A stretch of DNA of 64,000 nt. Source: Phocaeicola dorei (GTDB lineage: Bacteria; Bacteroidota; Bacteroidia; Bacteroidales; Bacteroidaceae). The number at the start of each line of letters is the position of its first letter. Within the stretch, counting starts at the first letter, position 1. The position numbers were made by a program, and so were the translations under genes. The stretch spans positions 1,519,501 through 1,583,500 of the forward strand of contig NZ_CP046176.1 of NCBI RefSeq assembly GCF_013009555.1, read 5' to 3'. Below, one piece after another: positions 37,006 through 46,972 of this stretch. A model generated the notes under the pieces. The model was not told where the DNA came from. It was given only the letters and a program-made list of their open reading frames with translations, and searched no databases.

Positions 37006-38691
37006 TTAATAATGTTCAGTAATGGGGCCTTCTCTATCATCTATTTCTTCTATATTGCTTGTTCCTTCTATAATATCTCCAGTTGCAAAATATTTTGAGA
37101 AGCTGAATTTTATATCTGGATTATTTTTATTTATTAGTTCTACATAAAGATGGATAAGTAAATCATCCTTTTTTATTGGGTAATGTGCATGAAAATGTTT
37201 ATCACTGGAATCCCCTTCTAGAATATCAGTGCTAAAGCTGGAACCTCCCCCATAATACTTCATTTCATTTATATAGCCAAAAGGAGGGGCAGATGCATAA
37301 CTGTTTGATTTGAAAAGTAAATTAGCTTTGGAATACACCCTATATTCTTGAGAAACAACAGGATTAACAAGAATTTCGTAATCTCCTACTTCATATTCAT
37401 AAGTAAAATATCCGGCATCATAATACATTCCGATTTCTCCTTCGACATTTCTGATTATTTGAGGAGATTTTTTTAGATTCCACACACCAAGGGGAAAGTT
37501 ATAAATGGGTACATCATTATTGTTGTTTGTGGTTCCTGCTACTGGAAATGACGAAATACTTCCCCAACCAGTTGTTGTTTGTTCACTTTCAAATTGCATT
37601 TGTGTATTTGTATTGATTTTTAGATCAATTTGTCCAATTGAAGGCTTACTTTTGTTGATGCCAATAATGGAACCTGCTAGACCTTTTAAAGCACTTACAG
37701 CTGCAGAGCCTCCTGACGTAACTAATGCTTTTAACCCGTTTTTAATGCCACTAACAGTTGCACCTTTAATACTGTTTCCAATACTTTTCCAAAAAGAATC
37801 TTTCTTAGTTATTCCGTTTTCAATTTCTTTACTGACTGTATTAATAAACCCTTCTTGATTAACTGCAATAGAAGTTTTTGAATTATTGAATGTATTGGCA
37901 AGATTGAAATTGAAGTTAGAAATATTAGTGGTGTTCATTACGATAGTACCTGTGATATCTCCACTTGTTTGAGCCATACCTGTAGTTTTTATTTTATTAA
38001 CAGCCCAACCTCTAATTTCGAAATTAGCTAAGCTTTGTGTATTAAGACTAGGATCATAAGCACACTCTATTTCTAATCCATACCAATTGTTTGCTTTATA
38101 TCCAGAGCTAACAAACTCGTTTCCTAAAAATGTACCTTCTGTACTTGCTATATATGAAGATTTTTCTGAACGATTTATGGGTATAGAAATTTCTTCCATA
38201 AAGTTGAATAGACTGGTAGTTTTGTCTGTACGGATTCCCCAAAAGGCCTCTGAACTACCTAAGCCTGCTGATGAAGCTATTTCATAAAAGAAAAAACGGA
38301 GTAATCCTGTATATTTGTGGTATAAAGCAAAATATTTTGTAGGAGTACTTTCGGTTATATTGCTATAAATGAGTTCCCAGCCATTTTCTCTAGAATAATA
38401 TCGATTTGCATATATTGGATCAGAAGCATTCTCGTCTAACCATGTTGAAGGAATTCCTAGATTATTGCTGCTACCTTTTTTCCATGGAATTCCCATGGTA
38501 GTTATGGTATGTGTAAATGGGTTTATAGTTTCAATGTCATTTATACGGTCCCAATCAAAGTAATTATCAAAAGCAGAACGATTACTTGGTGGATTATTGG
38601 GGTGGGTGGTTATTATGTCATTGGTAAAGGTGTCATCACAACTATTAAATAAACATGAAGCAAAGATGAATAATAATAAGGATTTTCTCAT
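37006..38691 (-). CDS. Large surface lipoprotein of unknown function
   Basis: I do not recognise this 561-aa protein. The signal peptide ends in LFNSC (lipobox Cys at about residue 18), so it is a lipoprotein, probably exposed at the surface like others encoded next to SusC/SusD. Most of it is Asn/Ser/Thr-rich beta sequence. The middle (about 300-350) is different: Lys/Gly/Ala-rich and hydrophobic, with KGATVSGIKNGLKALV and GGSAAVSALKGLAGSIIG, reminiscent of membrane-inserting helices. It lies 112 bp after susD with a perfect 20-bp hairpin between, and 46 bp before the phosphatase. A substrate-binding role is the default guess. Confidence 0.7.
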   Translation of the reverse strand: MRKSLLLFIFASCLFNSCDDTFTNDIITTHPNNPPSNRSAFDNYFDWDRINDIETINPFTHTITTMGIPWKKGSSNNLGIPSTWLDENASDPIYANRYYSRENGWELIYSNITESTPTKYFALYHKYTGLLRFFFYEIASSAGLGSSEAFWGIRTDKTTSLFNFMEEISIPINRSEKSSYIASTEGTFLGNEFVSSGYKANNWYGLEIECAYDPSLNTQSLANFEIRGWAVNKIKTTGMAQTSGDITGTIVMNTTNISNFNFNLANTFNNSKTSIAVNQEGFINTVSKEIENGITKKDSFWKSIGNSIKGATVSGIKNGLKALVTSGGSAAVSALKGLAGSIIGINKSKPSIGQIDLKINTNTQMQFESEQTTTGWGSISSFPVAGTTNNNNDVPIYNFPLGVWNLKKSPQIIRNVEGEIGMYYDAGYFTYEYEVGDYEILVNPVVSQEYRVYSKANLLFKSNSYASAPPFGYINEMKYYGGGSSFSTDILEGDSSDKHFHAHYPIKKDDLLIHLYVELINKNNPDIKFSFSKYFATGDIIEGTSNIEEIDDREGPITEHY

Positions 38692-38717
38692 ATCTTTATG
38701 TATTTTATATAGTTAAT

Positions 38718-38763
38718 TTCTCTTTAAGTTAGGGAGTGATAATACTCCCTAACTTAAAGAGAA
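38718..38763 (-). terminator. Long perfect hairpin between susD and the lipoprotein gene
   Basis: Arms TTCTCTTTAAGTTAGGGAGT and ACTCCCTAACTTAAAGAGAA are perfect complements (20 bp) around a 6-nt loop. It follows the leftward susD stop by about 40 bp. It can act as a partial terminator or as a 3'-end stabiliser for the susC/susD mRNA. Confidence 0.8.
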
Positions 38764-38802
38764 GGATTTATTGATTTGGATTTTATCAATTTATGTTGAC
38801 TA

Positions 38803-40317
38803 TTATTTCAGATATTCTGGTGTTTGTACAATATTAGAATTAGCATTAATTTCTTTTTGAGGAATAGGTAATATTGTACGATAATAGTTTCTGTCGAAAT
38901 CCATAGATGTTTTTTCGTCAGCGAAATGCACTACCTCTTTCATCATATCGTCTGTTTCGTTAATACGAGTTACTCGTAAGTTATTACGTAATAAGTCAAA
39001 CATGCGGTGCCCTTCACCAATGAGTTCTTTCCTGCGTTCTTCTAGAACATCATCAAGGGTAACCTTTGCGGGCATCGTATAGTCCGGATTTCCTCGGAGT
39101 GCAATGGCTTTCAGGTATTTTGCAGCTTTTGTTGCATCTCCGTTTTTCACGGCTGCTTCGGCTGCATTTAAGTAAGTTTCGGAAAGACGTACTATAGGAA
39201 TATTGGCATCCATAATATTTTCTCCAGGTTGTGGTTGATACTTATTCAAATACATTACTTTTTTGTCTTGATTAACTAATAACTTAATGCGTACATCATT
39301 AGGCGTTTCTAACAGATGGTGATAAAAACTGACTGTAATGCACATATCTTGATATCCTTTTGGAGAAGTTAGATATCCCATACTTTCATTGCCGGGGCTT
39401 TCGGTAGTAGTATTGACTATTTCGAAGAGAATTTCTCCCGGATTTGCTTCGGAGGCTTCCGTACCCCATACAGTGGGATATTCTTCGGTATTCCATAATT
39501 GGTATTTATTGGCTTCCGATCCTTTTATTGCTTCTTCTGCAGCTTGTAAAGCTTCACTGTTCTTCCCCATATACAGATATGCCCGACTTAACAAAGTTAA
39601 TGTGGCCCATTTACTGATTTTACCTTTCTTATTTAAGGATAAATCTTTTTGATTCAAACTAGTACCTGACCATGAATATGTGGGTATCATTAAACTAGCC
39701 GCATTCTTTAAGTCTTTGATTATTTGATCATAACATTCAGCTACAGTGTTACGTGAAGGCTTACTGTCGGCAGTGGCTGATGCTGAAGTGATGATAGGTA
39801 CTCCTAAAGAGGCTCCGTTATCTTTTAAATAAGTATATCCGAAGAAGCGCGTAAGGTCAAAAAGGGCCAGACCACGTATTGCTAATGCTTGTCCTTCCAA
39901 ATCATTGCGGAAGATATGCTCATCTTCATCGTTTGGAAGAATTTCGATATTGTCAATGCCGTCTAAAATTACATTACAGTTTTGAATGATGGAATAAAGA
40001 TATGACCAGTGTGTACTTGGTCCATTTGCAGGTAACCAATCCATTTGGTAATAGTGAGCTGTTCTACAAGTTGATTGTACAGCTTGCATGTCATCTCCTG
40101 TTACATCTCCGTAGTAGATTAAACGCCCGGAATACGCATAGGCATTACGCATTGTCGCATAAATGGCGTTTAGTGAATAATCAATGTCGGAGAGAGATTT
40201 GATACTCGTTTCTGTTGGAATTTGTGTGGACGGTTCTAAATCCAACCAATCGTTTCCACATGAAGTAAACAATCCGATGGATAAGACTATTGATAAAAAA
40301 TTATGTAATGTTCTCAT
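38803..40317 (-). CDS. RagB/SusD family nutrient-binding lipoprotein
   Basis: A 504-aa surface lipoprotein partnering the SusC protein encoded upstream. The signal peptide ends LFTSC and the mature N-terminus reads GNDWLDLEPSTQIPTE, typical of SusD. The TPR-like core includes LLSRAYLYMGKNSEALQAAEEA, and the C-terminus has ILPIPQKEINANSNIVQ, the usual closing pattern. It starts 18 bp after the SusC stop. Ligand unknown. Confidence 0.94.
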   Translation of the reverse strand: MRTLHNFLSIVLSIGLFTSCGNDWLDLEPSTQIPTETSIKSLSDIDYSLNAIYATMRNAYAYSGRLIYYGDVTGDDMQAVQSTCRTAHYYQMDWLPANGPSTHWSYLYSIIQNCNVILDGIDNIEILPNDEDEHIFRNDLEGQALAIRGLALFDLTRFFGYTYLKDNGASLGVPIITSASATADSKPSRNTVAECYDQIIKDLKNAASLMIPTYSWSGTSLNQKDLSLNKKGKISKWATLTLLSRAYLYMGKNSEALQAAEEAIKGSEANKYQLWNTEEYPTVWGTEASEANPGEILFEIVNTTTESPGNESMGYLTSPKGYQDMCITVSFYHHLLETPNDVRIKLLVNQDKKVMYLNKYQPQPGENIMDANIPIVRLSETYLNAAEAAVKNGDATKAAKYLKAIALRGNPDYTMPAKVTLDDVLEERRKELIGEGHRMFDLLRNNLRVTRINETDDMMKEVVHFADEKTSMDFDRNYYRTILPIPQKEINANSNIVQTPEYLK

Positions 40318-40335
40318 ATTGTTGTTTTTTAGTGG

Positions 40336-43300
40336 TTAAAAATTGATGTTGAAACCAAAAGTAACGGTTTTTAAAGGCGGTGTGGTTTGAGTTGCACTAC
40401 CGGCACTAACAGCTTCAGGATCATAATTGTCATAGGCCGCCCATGTCCATAAATTGCTTGCTGATGCATAAAAACGAACATTTCCTATATTGATTTTATT
40501 TGTCCATTCTTTAGGTAACGTAATGCCGAATGTGATATTTTTTAAGCGGAAATAATCAGTACTGTGGATACGGCGGCTACTTGTTATTTTATGCATTGAT
40601 ACAGAAGATGATTTACCCGGCATATATACTTCTATATTGGTTTGATCACCTGGCTTTTTCCAGCTATCACGATAATAAGTCGGAATGTTTGCATAGGAAT
40701 CGTAACCGCCATGTTCTGTCTTTTGTGCCCAAGTATCATAAGAATATCCTCCGAATTGATAGGAGAATAAGAAATTTAAATCAAGCCATTTATAACGCAA
40801 TGAATTAGAGATACCTCCGTTAACAGTTGGTTCTGCATGTTTATAAGGAATGAATTGTGCATTTTTAGAGTTCTCGGTAATTTCTTTTATATAATTTCCG
40901 TTCTCATCCAATTCATTGGTATAGAATAGAGGATTTCCTGTTTCAGGATTGATGCCCGCAAATTCTTGTACATAGAATGTACGATAAGAACTTCCTACTT
41001 TGTGTATTTGGGTTCCACTGACAATTTGTGTCTGTTCGCCATCTAATTTTACAACTTTATTGGAGTTATGACCTAAATTGAAAGTTGTATTCCAGCTAAA
41101 GTCTTTTATTTTAATATTAGTGGAATTAATAGTTAATTCAATACCTTTATTTTTCACTTCACCTATATTCATTAAATAACTACTAAATCCTGTTGTCATG
41201 GATACAGGACAGTCCATTAATAAGTTTTTAGTTGTACGGGTATAATATTCAATCGTGAAGTTCAGACGATCCCAAAAACCAAAATCCAAGCCAATATTCA
41301 TATTATAATTGGTTTCCCATTTCAGATTAGGATTTGCAATTTGGGACATTTGAATACCGGGTTGCTCCAAGTAACCACCACTAATGGAGCTTAATCCCAT
41401 ATAGCCGAAATAATCAGAAGGAAGAGTACCGTTTACACCGTATGATGCTCTTATACGCAAGTCTGTCAACCAATCTTTTACAGGTTGCATAAATTCTTCT
41501 TCAATAGTACGCCATGCTCCGGATACAGACCAAAATGTTCCCCAACGATTGTCACGGTGCAAACGTGAACTGCCATCAACACGAAAACTAGCTCCTAGAT
41601 AATATTTATTTTTGTAATCGTAATTCAAACGGCTTAAATAGGATACCAGTCTGTACCTTGAATCACTTCCCCCTACAGATACTGTTTTCATTCCATTACT
41701 AATGGCATGTTTGTCGGGAGTTGTAAAATTGTAAGCTTCCCCTGATAAATAGTCATTGTAGGTATCATCAATTTCATATCCGGCAAGAAAGTCCAAATGA
41801 TGAATGTTGTTGAAAGTAGTTAAATAGCTTAAGGTGTTACTCCATACCATTTTTTTATATTCTCTTATGCGTTTTACTACTTCTCCATTTTCATCTTCAC
41901 CGTTGGAAGTACGTGGGTCATACCATTTCTCACCTTTTACAGTAGTGTAATCATAACTGAATGTTGTTTTGAATTTCAGATTTTTTATGATTTCGTATTC
42001 GGCATAAAGCGTATTGAATGCGCGTAGCATTTTTTCATGTTTATAATCGTATTCAGCTGATAATTTGGGGTTGCGGTCATTGGCTTTACGAATAAATTTA
42101 CGATTCCAACTGCCATCTTCATTGTAGACCGGATCTGAAGGAGTAGCCCAATTACGTGAGGAATAGAAAGGAGATGTATAAGTGAATCCTTCGTCATAAA
42201 CACTCTGATTTACATTTGAGAAAAGTATCTTGGCGCCTACAGTCAATTTGTCTGTTGCACTGAAATCTGCGTTCAAACGCCCTGTTACACGTTCCAAACC
42301 GGAACCTTGTACAATACCGTTCTGCTTCATATATGATAAAGAAGAGTAATATTTAAATTTATCGCTGCCACCGGCTAGTGATGCTTCATAGGTAGAATGA
42401 TGTCCCTTTTGGAAAAGCTCTTTATTCCAGTCTGTGAAACCACACCATGGAATTGGAGCATATTTATCGATTTGCCCATCTGCATAAGTTTTACTTTGTG
42501 ACATTAGCTCTTCCTCTGATATATTAGGATTTTTATCAGCTAGTTTACGTTGTTGATATAATATCAATCCATTGTAAATATATTCACGTCGTTCTTCTCC
42601 CCCCATAACTGGGCGATAATCCATTGCGAAATCATTGCTACCCCAGTCTGCTTTTAATGAAATTTGTGCTTTTCCGCTTTTTCCTTTCTTGGTGGAGATT
42701 AAAATAACTCCATTTGCAGCACGTGAACCATAAAGGGAGGCTGCTGCAGCATCTTTTATTACTGTAATATTTTCAATATCCGAGTTGTTTAATGTAGACA
42801 TTATGTCAAATCCGGAGTCGGAGCTGGTAGCAGCAACAGAACCGGATTGGACGGGAACACCATCGATTACGTATAGTGGAGAATTGCTTGCATTGAAAGA
42901 ACCCATACCACGAATACGGATAGAAGTGGAGGCACCAGGCTGACCTGAACTGGAAGTGACTTGTACTCCGGGAGCATTACCTTCTAGCAAACTGGAGAAT
43001 GAAACTACGGGTAAATCTTTTAATTCTCCTGTCTTCACAGTAGAAGCAGAACCTGCGTATGCCGATTTCTTGAAAGTACCATAACCGGTAACAACCACTT
43101 CTTCCATAATATTATTATCAGGAGCCATGACTACTTTCAGTATCTTTCCGGCAGTGGCTTTAATTTCCTGCTTGGCATAACCTATATAGGAGATAATCAA
43201 AGTGGCAGGTATACGGTCTACATCTAATGAGAAGTACCCGTCCAAATCTGTAGTAGTTCCATTCGTAGTACCTTTGACTAAGATATTCGCTCCAATAATA

Positions 43301-43725
43301 GGTTCTCCCGTCTCATCCAGTACTGTACCGGTTAATGTTGTTTTCTGTTGAGGAACAGCAGACTCTTTTTCTTCAATTTGCTTGATAGCAATAACGCCGT
43401 TGTGAACTGAATAGGTCAAACCGCTATTCATAAGACATTTATCAAGCACATTGGCTATTTTTTCGTTATTTACATTTAGGTTTTGGACTTTTATTTGTTT
43501 TACATCATTGGTGCTGTACACAAAAGTAAAGTCGGTTTGTCTTTGGATTTCCCAAAGAATTTCACTCAACGTGGCATTCTTGAATGAGGCTGTGACAGTG
43601 GCTTGTGCAAACACTTTGTTGGCTGCCTGCATAAAACCTGTGGTAATGATACAGAAAAATAGGAACGTAATCCACAAACGTTTACTACTTTTACCGTGAT
43701 TGGTGTAGTTGTGTTTTTTGTCCAT
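40336..43725 (-). CDS. SusC/RagA-family TonB-dependent receptor with STN signalling domain
   Basis: Outer-membrane importer of 1129 aa. Order: signal segment (about 15-40), STN domain (about 45-115, FKNATLSEILWEIQRQTDF) for contacting the FecR protein, carboxypeptidase-regulatory-like domain (about 130-215), plug with PLYVIDGVPVQ and ITVIKDAAAASLYGSRAANG, then a barrel ending in FNINF. The STN domain and the adjoining fecR and ECF sigma genes mean substrate sensing at the outer membrane switches on this operon (family knowledge). It lies 15 bp after fecR and 18 bp before susD. No polysaccharide-degrading enzyme is encoded alongside. Confidence 0.95.
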   Translation of the reverse strand: MDKKHNYTNHGKSSKRLWITFLFFCIITTGFMQAANKVFAQATVTASFKNATLSEILWEIQRQTDFTFVYSTNDVKQIKVQNLNVNNEKIANVLDKCLMNSGLTYSVHNGVIAIKQIEEKESAVPQQKTTLTGTVLDETGEPIIGANILVKGTTNGTTTDLDGYFSLDVDRIPATLIISYIGYAKQEIKATAGKILKVVMAPDNNIMEEVVVTGYGTFKKSAYAGSASTVKTGELKDLPVVSFSSLLEGNAPGVQVTSSSGQPGASTSIRIRGMGSFNASNSPLYVIDGVPVQSGSVAATSSDSGFDIMSTLNNSDIENITVIKDAAAASLYGSRAANGVILISTKKGKSGKAQISLKADWGSNDFAMDYRPVMGGEERREYIYNGLILYQQRKLADKNPNISEEELMSQSKTYADGQIDKYAPIPWCGFTDWNKELFQKGHHSTYEASLAGGSDKFKYYSSLSYMKQNGIVQGSGLERVTGRLNADFSATDKLTVGAKILFSNVNQSVYDEGFTYTSPFYSSRNWATPSDPVYNEDGSWNRKFIRKANDRNPKLSAEYDYKHEKMLRAFNTLYAEYEIIKNLKFKTTFSYDYTTVKGEKWYDPRTSNGEDENGEVVKRIREYKKMVWSNTLSYLTTFNNIHHLDFLAGYEIDDTYNDYLSGEAYNFTTPDKHAISNGMKTVSVGGSDSRYRLVSYLSRLNYDYKNKYYLGASFRVDGSSRLHRDNRWGTFWSVSGAWRTIEEEFMQPVKDWLTDLRIRASYGVNGTLPSDYFGYMGLSSISGGYLEQPGIQMSQIANPNLKWETNYNMNIGLDFGFWDRLNFTIEYYTRTTKNLLMDCPVSMTTGFSSYLMNIGEVKNKGIELTINSTNIKIKDFSWNTTFNLGHNSNKVVKLDGEQTQIVSGTQIHKVGSSYRTFYVQEFAGINPETGNPLFYTNELDENGNYIKEITENSKNAQFIPYKHAEPTVNGGISNSLRYKWLDLNFLFSYQFGGYSYDTWAQKTEHGGYDSYANIPTYYRDSWKKPGDQTNIEVYMPGKSSSVSMHKITSSRRIHSTDYFRLKNITFGITLPKEWTNKINIGNVRFYASASNLWTWAAYDNYDPEAVSAGSATQTTPPLKTVTFGFNINF

Positions 43726-43740
43726 AATACATCATTTTTA

Positions 43741-44910
43741 TTAGTTATAGAATGTGATTGTTTTGTTATTGACTTTTACGTGTACTTTTTGAGTCTCTTC
43801 CAACAAACGTACAAATGGAGTGATTTCCGAATACCGATCTACATTGCATCCGAAGCGTAGGTCTTTTATTTTCTCATTGGCAAAAATTACTTCCATGTCA
43901 TACCAGCGTGATAGTATTTTCATGATATCTTCCAATCGCTGGTCTTTGAAATGAATTTTTCCTTTTATCCATGAGGTATAAAATCCGGCATCTACCATGC
44001 GTATCTGTATGCTGCTGTTTCCAAGGCTGATGGTAGCTTGCTGGGAGGGCTTTAAAATACAGCTTTCTCCTGTTTCTGTATTTACTTTGACAGAACCGTT
44101 TACCAAAGTTGTCTGATACTCTTCCTGTGGATAAGCAGAGATGTTGAATGTGGTTCCCAACACTTCTACTTGCATGCCTTGAGTGCATACTATAAATGGT
44201 TGCCCTGTTTTGCAGACTTCAAAATAGGCCTCGCCTTCCAGTTCCACTTTGCGTGGACCGTTATCAAATGTCACAGGAAAGCGGAGACTGGTCATTGCGT
44301 TCAGATGCACTTTTGTTCCATCACTTAACAATAGAGCATATTCTCCACCTCGTGGAGTTTCCACTTTATTATATACAGGCTTGTTTTTTTTAGCTGTTTT
44401 TGATGTTACTTGGTAATTCAGCATTGTAGAGTCCATGTGGACTCGGGCTCCGTCTATTTTCTCAAGCAGACTCTCTGTTTCTTTATTTATATGGATTGTC
44501 TGGCCGTCCTCCAATGTCAGAATAGCTTGGGATTCCCCAGGTAGAATGGATTGTGCGATGAACTGTTTGTCCGAAAGAGAAACGGGCGAGGTGAATTTCA
44601 TGGAAATACTTACAAAAAGGACAGGTAACAGAATGATTGCGGCATAACTTACTATTTTGATATATCTGCTTCTGTTATTATTTCTTTTGATTCGTTTTTC
44701 CACTTCTTTCCATCCGGATGAAGGATTGAATGCCGTTTTTTGCCGGAAATGCTGCTTTTGGTTTTCTTCATCACAAATTTTCTTGAATAAAATCTCGTGC
44801 GCTGTAGATTCTTCTCTCCAAGTAGTTAGTTTTATTGTTTCTTCCGGGGTTATTTCTTCCGACAGATACCTTGCTATGAGGTTGGCTATATAGAAATCTT
44901 GTTTTATCAT
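43741..44910 (-). CDS. FecR-family anti-sigma factor
   Basis: Inner-membrane anti-sigma regulator of 389 aa. The N-terminal cytoplasmic part (about 1-75) would hold the sigma factor; one transmembrane helix follows (about 85-105, IVSYAAIILLPVLFVSISM). The periplasmic FecR domain contains TPRGGEYALLLSDGTKVHLN and GEAYFEV. A C-terminal DUF4974-like domain (about 315-388, GKIHFKDQRLEDIMKILSRW) follows. It pairs with the STN domain of the receptor encoded 15 bp downstream and the sigma factor 102 bp upstream. Confidence 0.94.
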   Translation of the reverse strand: MIKQDFYIANLIARYLSEEITPEETIKLTTWREESTAHEILFKKICDEENQKQHFRQKTAFNPSSGWKEVEKRIKRNNNRSRYIKIVSYAAIILLPVLFVSISMKFTSPVSLSDKQFIAQSILPGESQAILTLEDGQTIHINKETESLLEKIDGARVHMDSTMLNYQVTSKTAKKNKPVYNKVETPRGGEYALLLSDGTKVHLNAMTSLRFPVTFDNGPRKVELEGEAYFEVCKTGQPFIVCTQGMQVEVLGTTFNISAYPQEEYQTTLVNGSVKVNTETGESCILKPSQQATISLGNSSIQIRMVDAGFYTSWIKGKIHFKDQRLEDIMKILSRWYDMEVIFANEKIKDLRFGCNVDRYSEITPFVRLLEETQKVHVKVNNKTITFYN

Positions 44911-45012
44911 ATTTTGACCTGTTTTTTATCTCTTTTATAATAAAACAAGTCTGTTTGAAATTTGGGTGAATAATAAAACGACTTTTTTGAAAAAAAACAA
45001 ATTAATGTCTTT

Positions 45013-45564
45013 TTATATAAAGAACAAGAGGAAGTAATAGTAGTCTTTCAAGTTCTCTCTGAGTTTCTTGTAGGCTATTTTCTTTAATGTATGGACTGTT
45101 TCTGTAGATATGTTTAGTCTGTCTGCTATTTCTGCATTTTTTTTCCCTTCCAGAGCTAGTTGCATAATGGCTTTCATTTGGTCGGGTAATTTATCTATGG
45201 CTTCAGAAACGATACGATAAGTTTCCTCTTCAACGATTGCATCGTGAAAAAAGGAATCCTTTTTCTTTTCGATGACATTTTGAGCGTATTCATATACTAC
45301 TTTTGAATGCTCCAGTTCGTTGAGTGCTTTATTGCGTACAGCTGTATATAAAAATGCTTTTACTTGGTGCAGATAAAAAAAATCTTCTCTTATTTGCCAT
45401 AGTTTGGCAAATGAATCTTGTACAATATCTGCTGAAGTTTCTTGATTTTCTGTATATTGATTGGCAAATAAGCATAGAGTTACATAATATTTATTGAAAA
45501 TATCATGAAACCCTTGCTCATTGAGCTTAATACTTATAGTTGTATGAGAAGTTCCAGCTGCCAC
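45013..45564 (-). CDS. ECF-type RNA polymerase sigma factor
   Basis: A 183-aa extracytoplasmic-function sigma factor. Region 2 includes ADIVQDSFAKLWQIRED and the following LHQVKAFLYTAVRNKALN; region 4 includes LPDQMKAIMQLALEGKKNAE with helix-turn-helix IADRLNISTETVHTLKKIAY. It is the first gene of the leftward sigma/FecR/SusC/SusD set. The start at 45564 is near the usual N-terminus, though the ATG for residue 28 region cannot be excluded. Its likely targets are the SusC/SusD promoter and possibly its own. Confidence 0.94.
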   Translation of the reverse strand: MAAGTSHTTISIKLNEQGFHDIFNKYYVTLCLFANQYTENQETSADIVQDSFAKLWQIREDFFYLHQVKAFLYTAVRNKALNELEHSKVVYEYAQNVIEKKKDSFFHDAIVEEETYRIVSEAIDKLPDQMKAIMQLALEGKKNAEIADRLNISTETVHTLKKIAYKKLRENLKDYYYFLLFFI

Positions 45565-45693
45565 CTTTGCTTTTAATTTTCTCTAATTTTAGTGCGAATA
45601 TAGAGAAAATTAATTAAAAACAGCCTCTTATTCTATTAAAATATTATTTTAGATTTTTATCGGTTTGACTTAACCGATTGAAGAATAAACTTT

Positions 45694-45769
45694 TAGCGAA
45701 TTATTTGAGAAATAGAGGTAACGATTTGGCAACTGTGCGAATTTCAGCGTTTTGCGTTGCTATGCTGTC
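45694..45769. repeat. Left-end sequence with inverted similarity to the right end
   Basis: TAGCGAATTA (45694-45703) and GCGTTTTGCGTTG...CTGTC (45747-45769) have inverted counterparts at 51442-51451 and 51269-51296. A hairpin ATCGGTT/AACCGAT lies just outside at 45659-45678. Confidence 0.4.
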
Positions 45770-45833
45770 AAATAACCCTTCTAAATGCAAAGTTAGAACA
45801 AATATTCAAAACTACAATGTTCCAATCAAAAAA

Positions 45834-46349
45834 CTATATGCATTCAATGTCAATTTGATAAGTATCATCAATCAGAATATGGTTATAGTGTCGTAACACA
45901 CATTGTTCCAAGTTATACTCGTTTGTTTTTATTATCTCGTCTAAGATTACATCAGAAGACAATCGTTTCTCTATTACTTTTTCAAATCGAAGAATATCAT
46001 CCAAACGAGTTTTTATATATTTTTTACTGAATATTAAACAGATATACTTGATTTGTCGCAAATCTTCAAGGGAGAAATCTTTTTCCCAACCAAACGGAAT
46101 ATAGCAGCCCTCCACAATCTGGTTCTGAGAATTTTCAATACAGGTCTTTATCATTTCCCGAACAATCGGCCACAGATATTCCGTCAGTTCTGCATCGCTG
46201 CTATCAGCGGAAAGACCACACTGCCCGCTCCTAATAAGTCCCATTTTCAGATGGTCTATTGACAGATAGGGATATTTGTATTTCTCCAACAGTCTTTGTG
46301 CAAGCAAGGTTTTTCCCGTATGCGTGTCACCAGCAATCAAAATAATCAT
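45834..46349 (-). CDS. Small P-loop kinase-like ATPase
   Basis: A 171-aa cytoplasmic protein beginning MIILIAGDTHTGKTLLAQRL, a Walker A motif (GDTHTGKT), followed by YLSIDHLKMGLIRSG with the acidic residue typical of small-molecule kinases such as AAA_33/2-phosphoglycerate-kinase-like proteins. An EGCYIPFGW segment may form part of the substrate pocket. The substrate cannot be identified. It is the last of three leftward genes, 37 bp after the GNAT gene, that look like cargo of the neighbouring element. Confidence 0.72.
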   Translation of the reverse strand: MIILIAGDTHTGKTLLAQRLLEKYKYPYLSIDHLKMGLIRSGQCGLSADSSDAELTEYLWPIVREMIKTCIENSQNQIVEGCYIPFGWEKDFSLEDLRQIKYICLIFSKKYIKTRLDDILRFEKVIEKRLSSDVILDEIIKTNEYNLEQCVLRHYNHILIDDTYQIDIECI

Positions 46350-46386
46350 AACTAATATAGCAAAAATAACCCACTATCCAATAGGG

Positions 46387-46971
46387 TTACAACTCTTCAA
46401 TAAAATGGTTAGGATGTTCCTCCCAATATTTTTGGTATATCCAATCCTGCCCTTTTGTAAAGTTCAGTTGATACATTCTGAATGCGACCAAAAAATTCTT
46501 AGGTTGCCACAATTCCTCATACGTGTAGCAGTATTTCATACCGCAAGCCTGCATTACATTACCGCTTCTTGGATTGTTCCTGTCATGTGTGGCAGTAATG
46601 TACGGTAATCCATCTTTCTTTACTTGTTCGACAACAGCCTTGCCAGCCTCCGAAGCGATACCTCTGTGCCAAAATTCTTTACGGAGCCCATAACCAAAAT
46701 CATGGTGCTCTTCCATATCAACTTTAACATATCCTATTGGAAAATTGTCGTCTTTCAGACAAATGGCATAAGCGTATGCTTGAGGTTGTTCATATTTGGC
46801 TGCATACCTTTCCGCATAGAATTTTTTGGTTTCTTCGATATCTTTTAGAGAATACCAAGGAAGGAACTTATTGACTTCTTTGTCTTTCAAAATAAGGAAA
46901 AGAGCCTCTATATCGTTTTCCAGAAATTTCCTTAGAATCAATCTGTCAGTTTTTATTGTGGGGGTATTCAT
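46387..46971 (-). CDS. GNAT family N-acetyltransferase (RimJ/RimL-like)
   Basis: Acetyl-CoA-dependent acetyltransferase; the preferred start is the ATG at 46971 (MNTPTIKTDRLILRKF), giving 194 aa, while an upstream ATG at 47004 would overlap the methyltransferase gene. It has the TDRLILR opening of RimJ/RimL-type enzymes, GYGLRKEFWHRGIASEAGKA as the acetyl-CoA loop, and NPRSGNVMQACGMKY. One base separates it from the methyltransferase gene upstream, so the two are coupled. The substrate is unknown; related cargo genes can give antibiotic tolerance, but nothing here shows that. Confidence 0.85.
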   Translation of the reverse strand: MNTPTIKTDRLILRKFLENDIEALFLILKDKEVNKFLPWYSLKDIEETKKFYAERYAAKYEQPQAYAYAICLKDDNFPIGYVKVDMEEHHDFGYGLRKEFWHRGIASEAGKAVVEQVKKDGLPYITATHDRNNPRSGNVMQACGMKYCYTYEELWQPKNFLVAFRMYQLNFTKGQDWIYQKYWEEHPNHFIEEL

Positions 46972-46972
46972 A

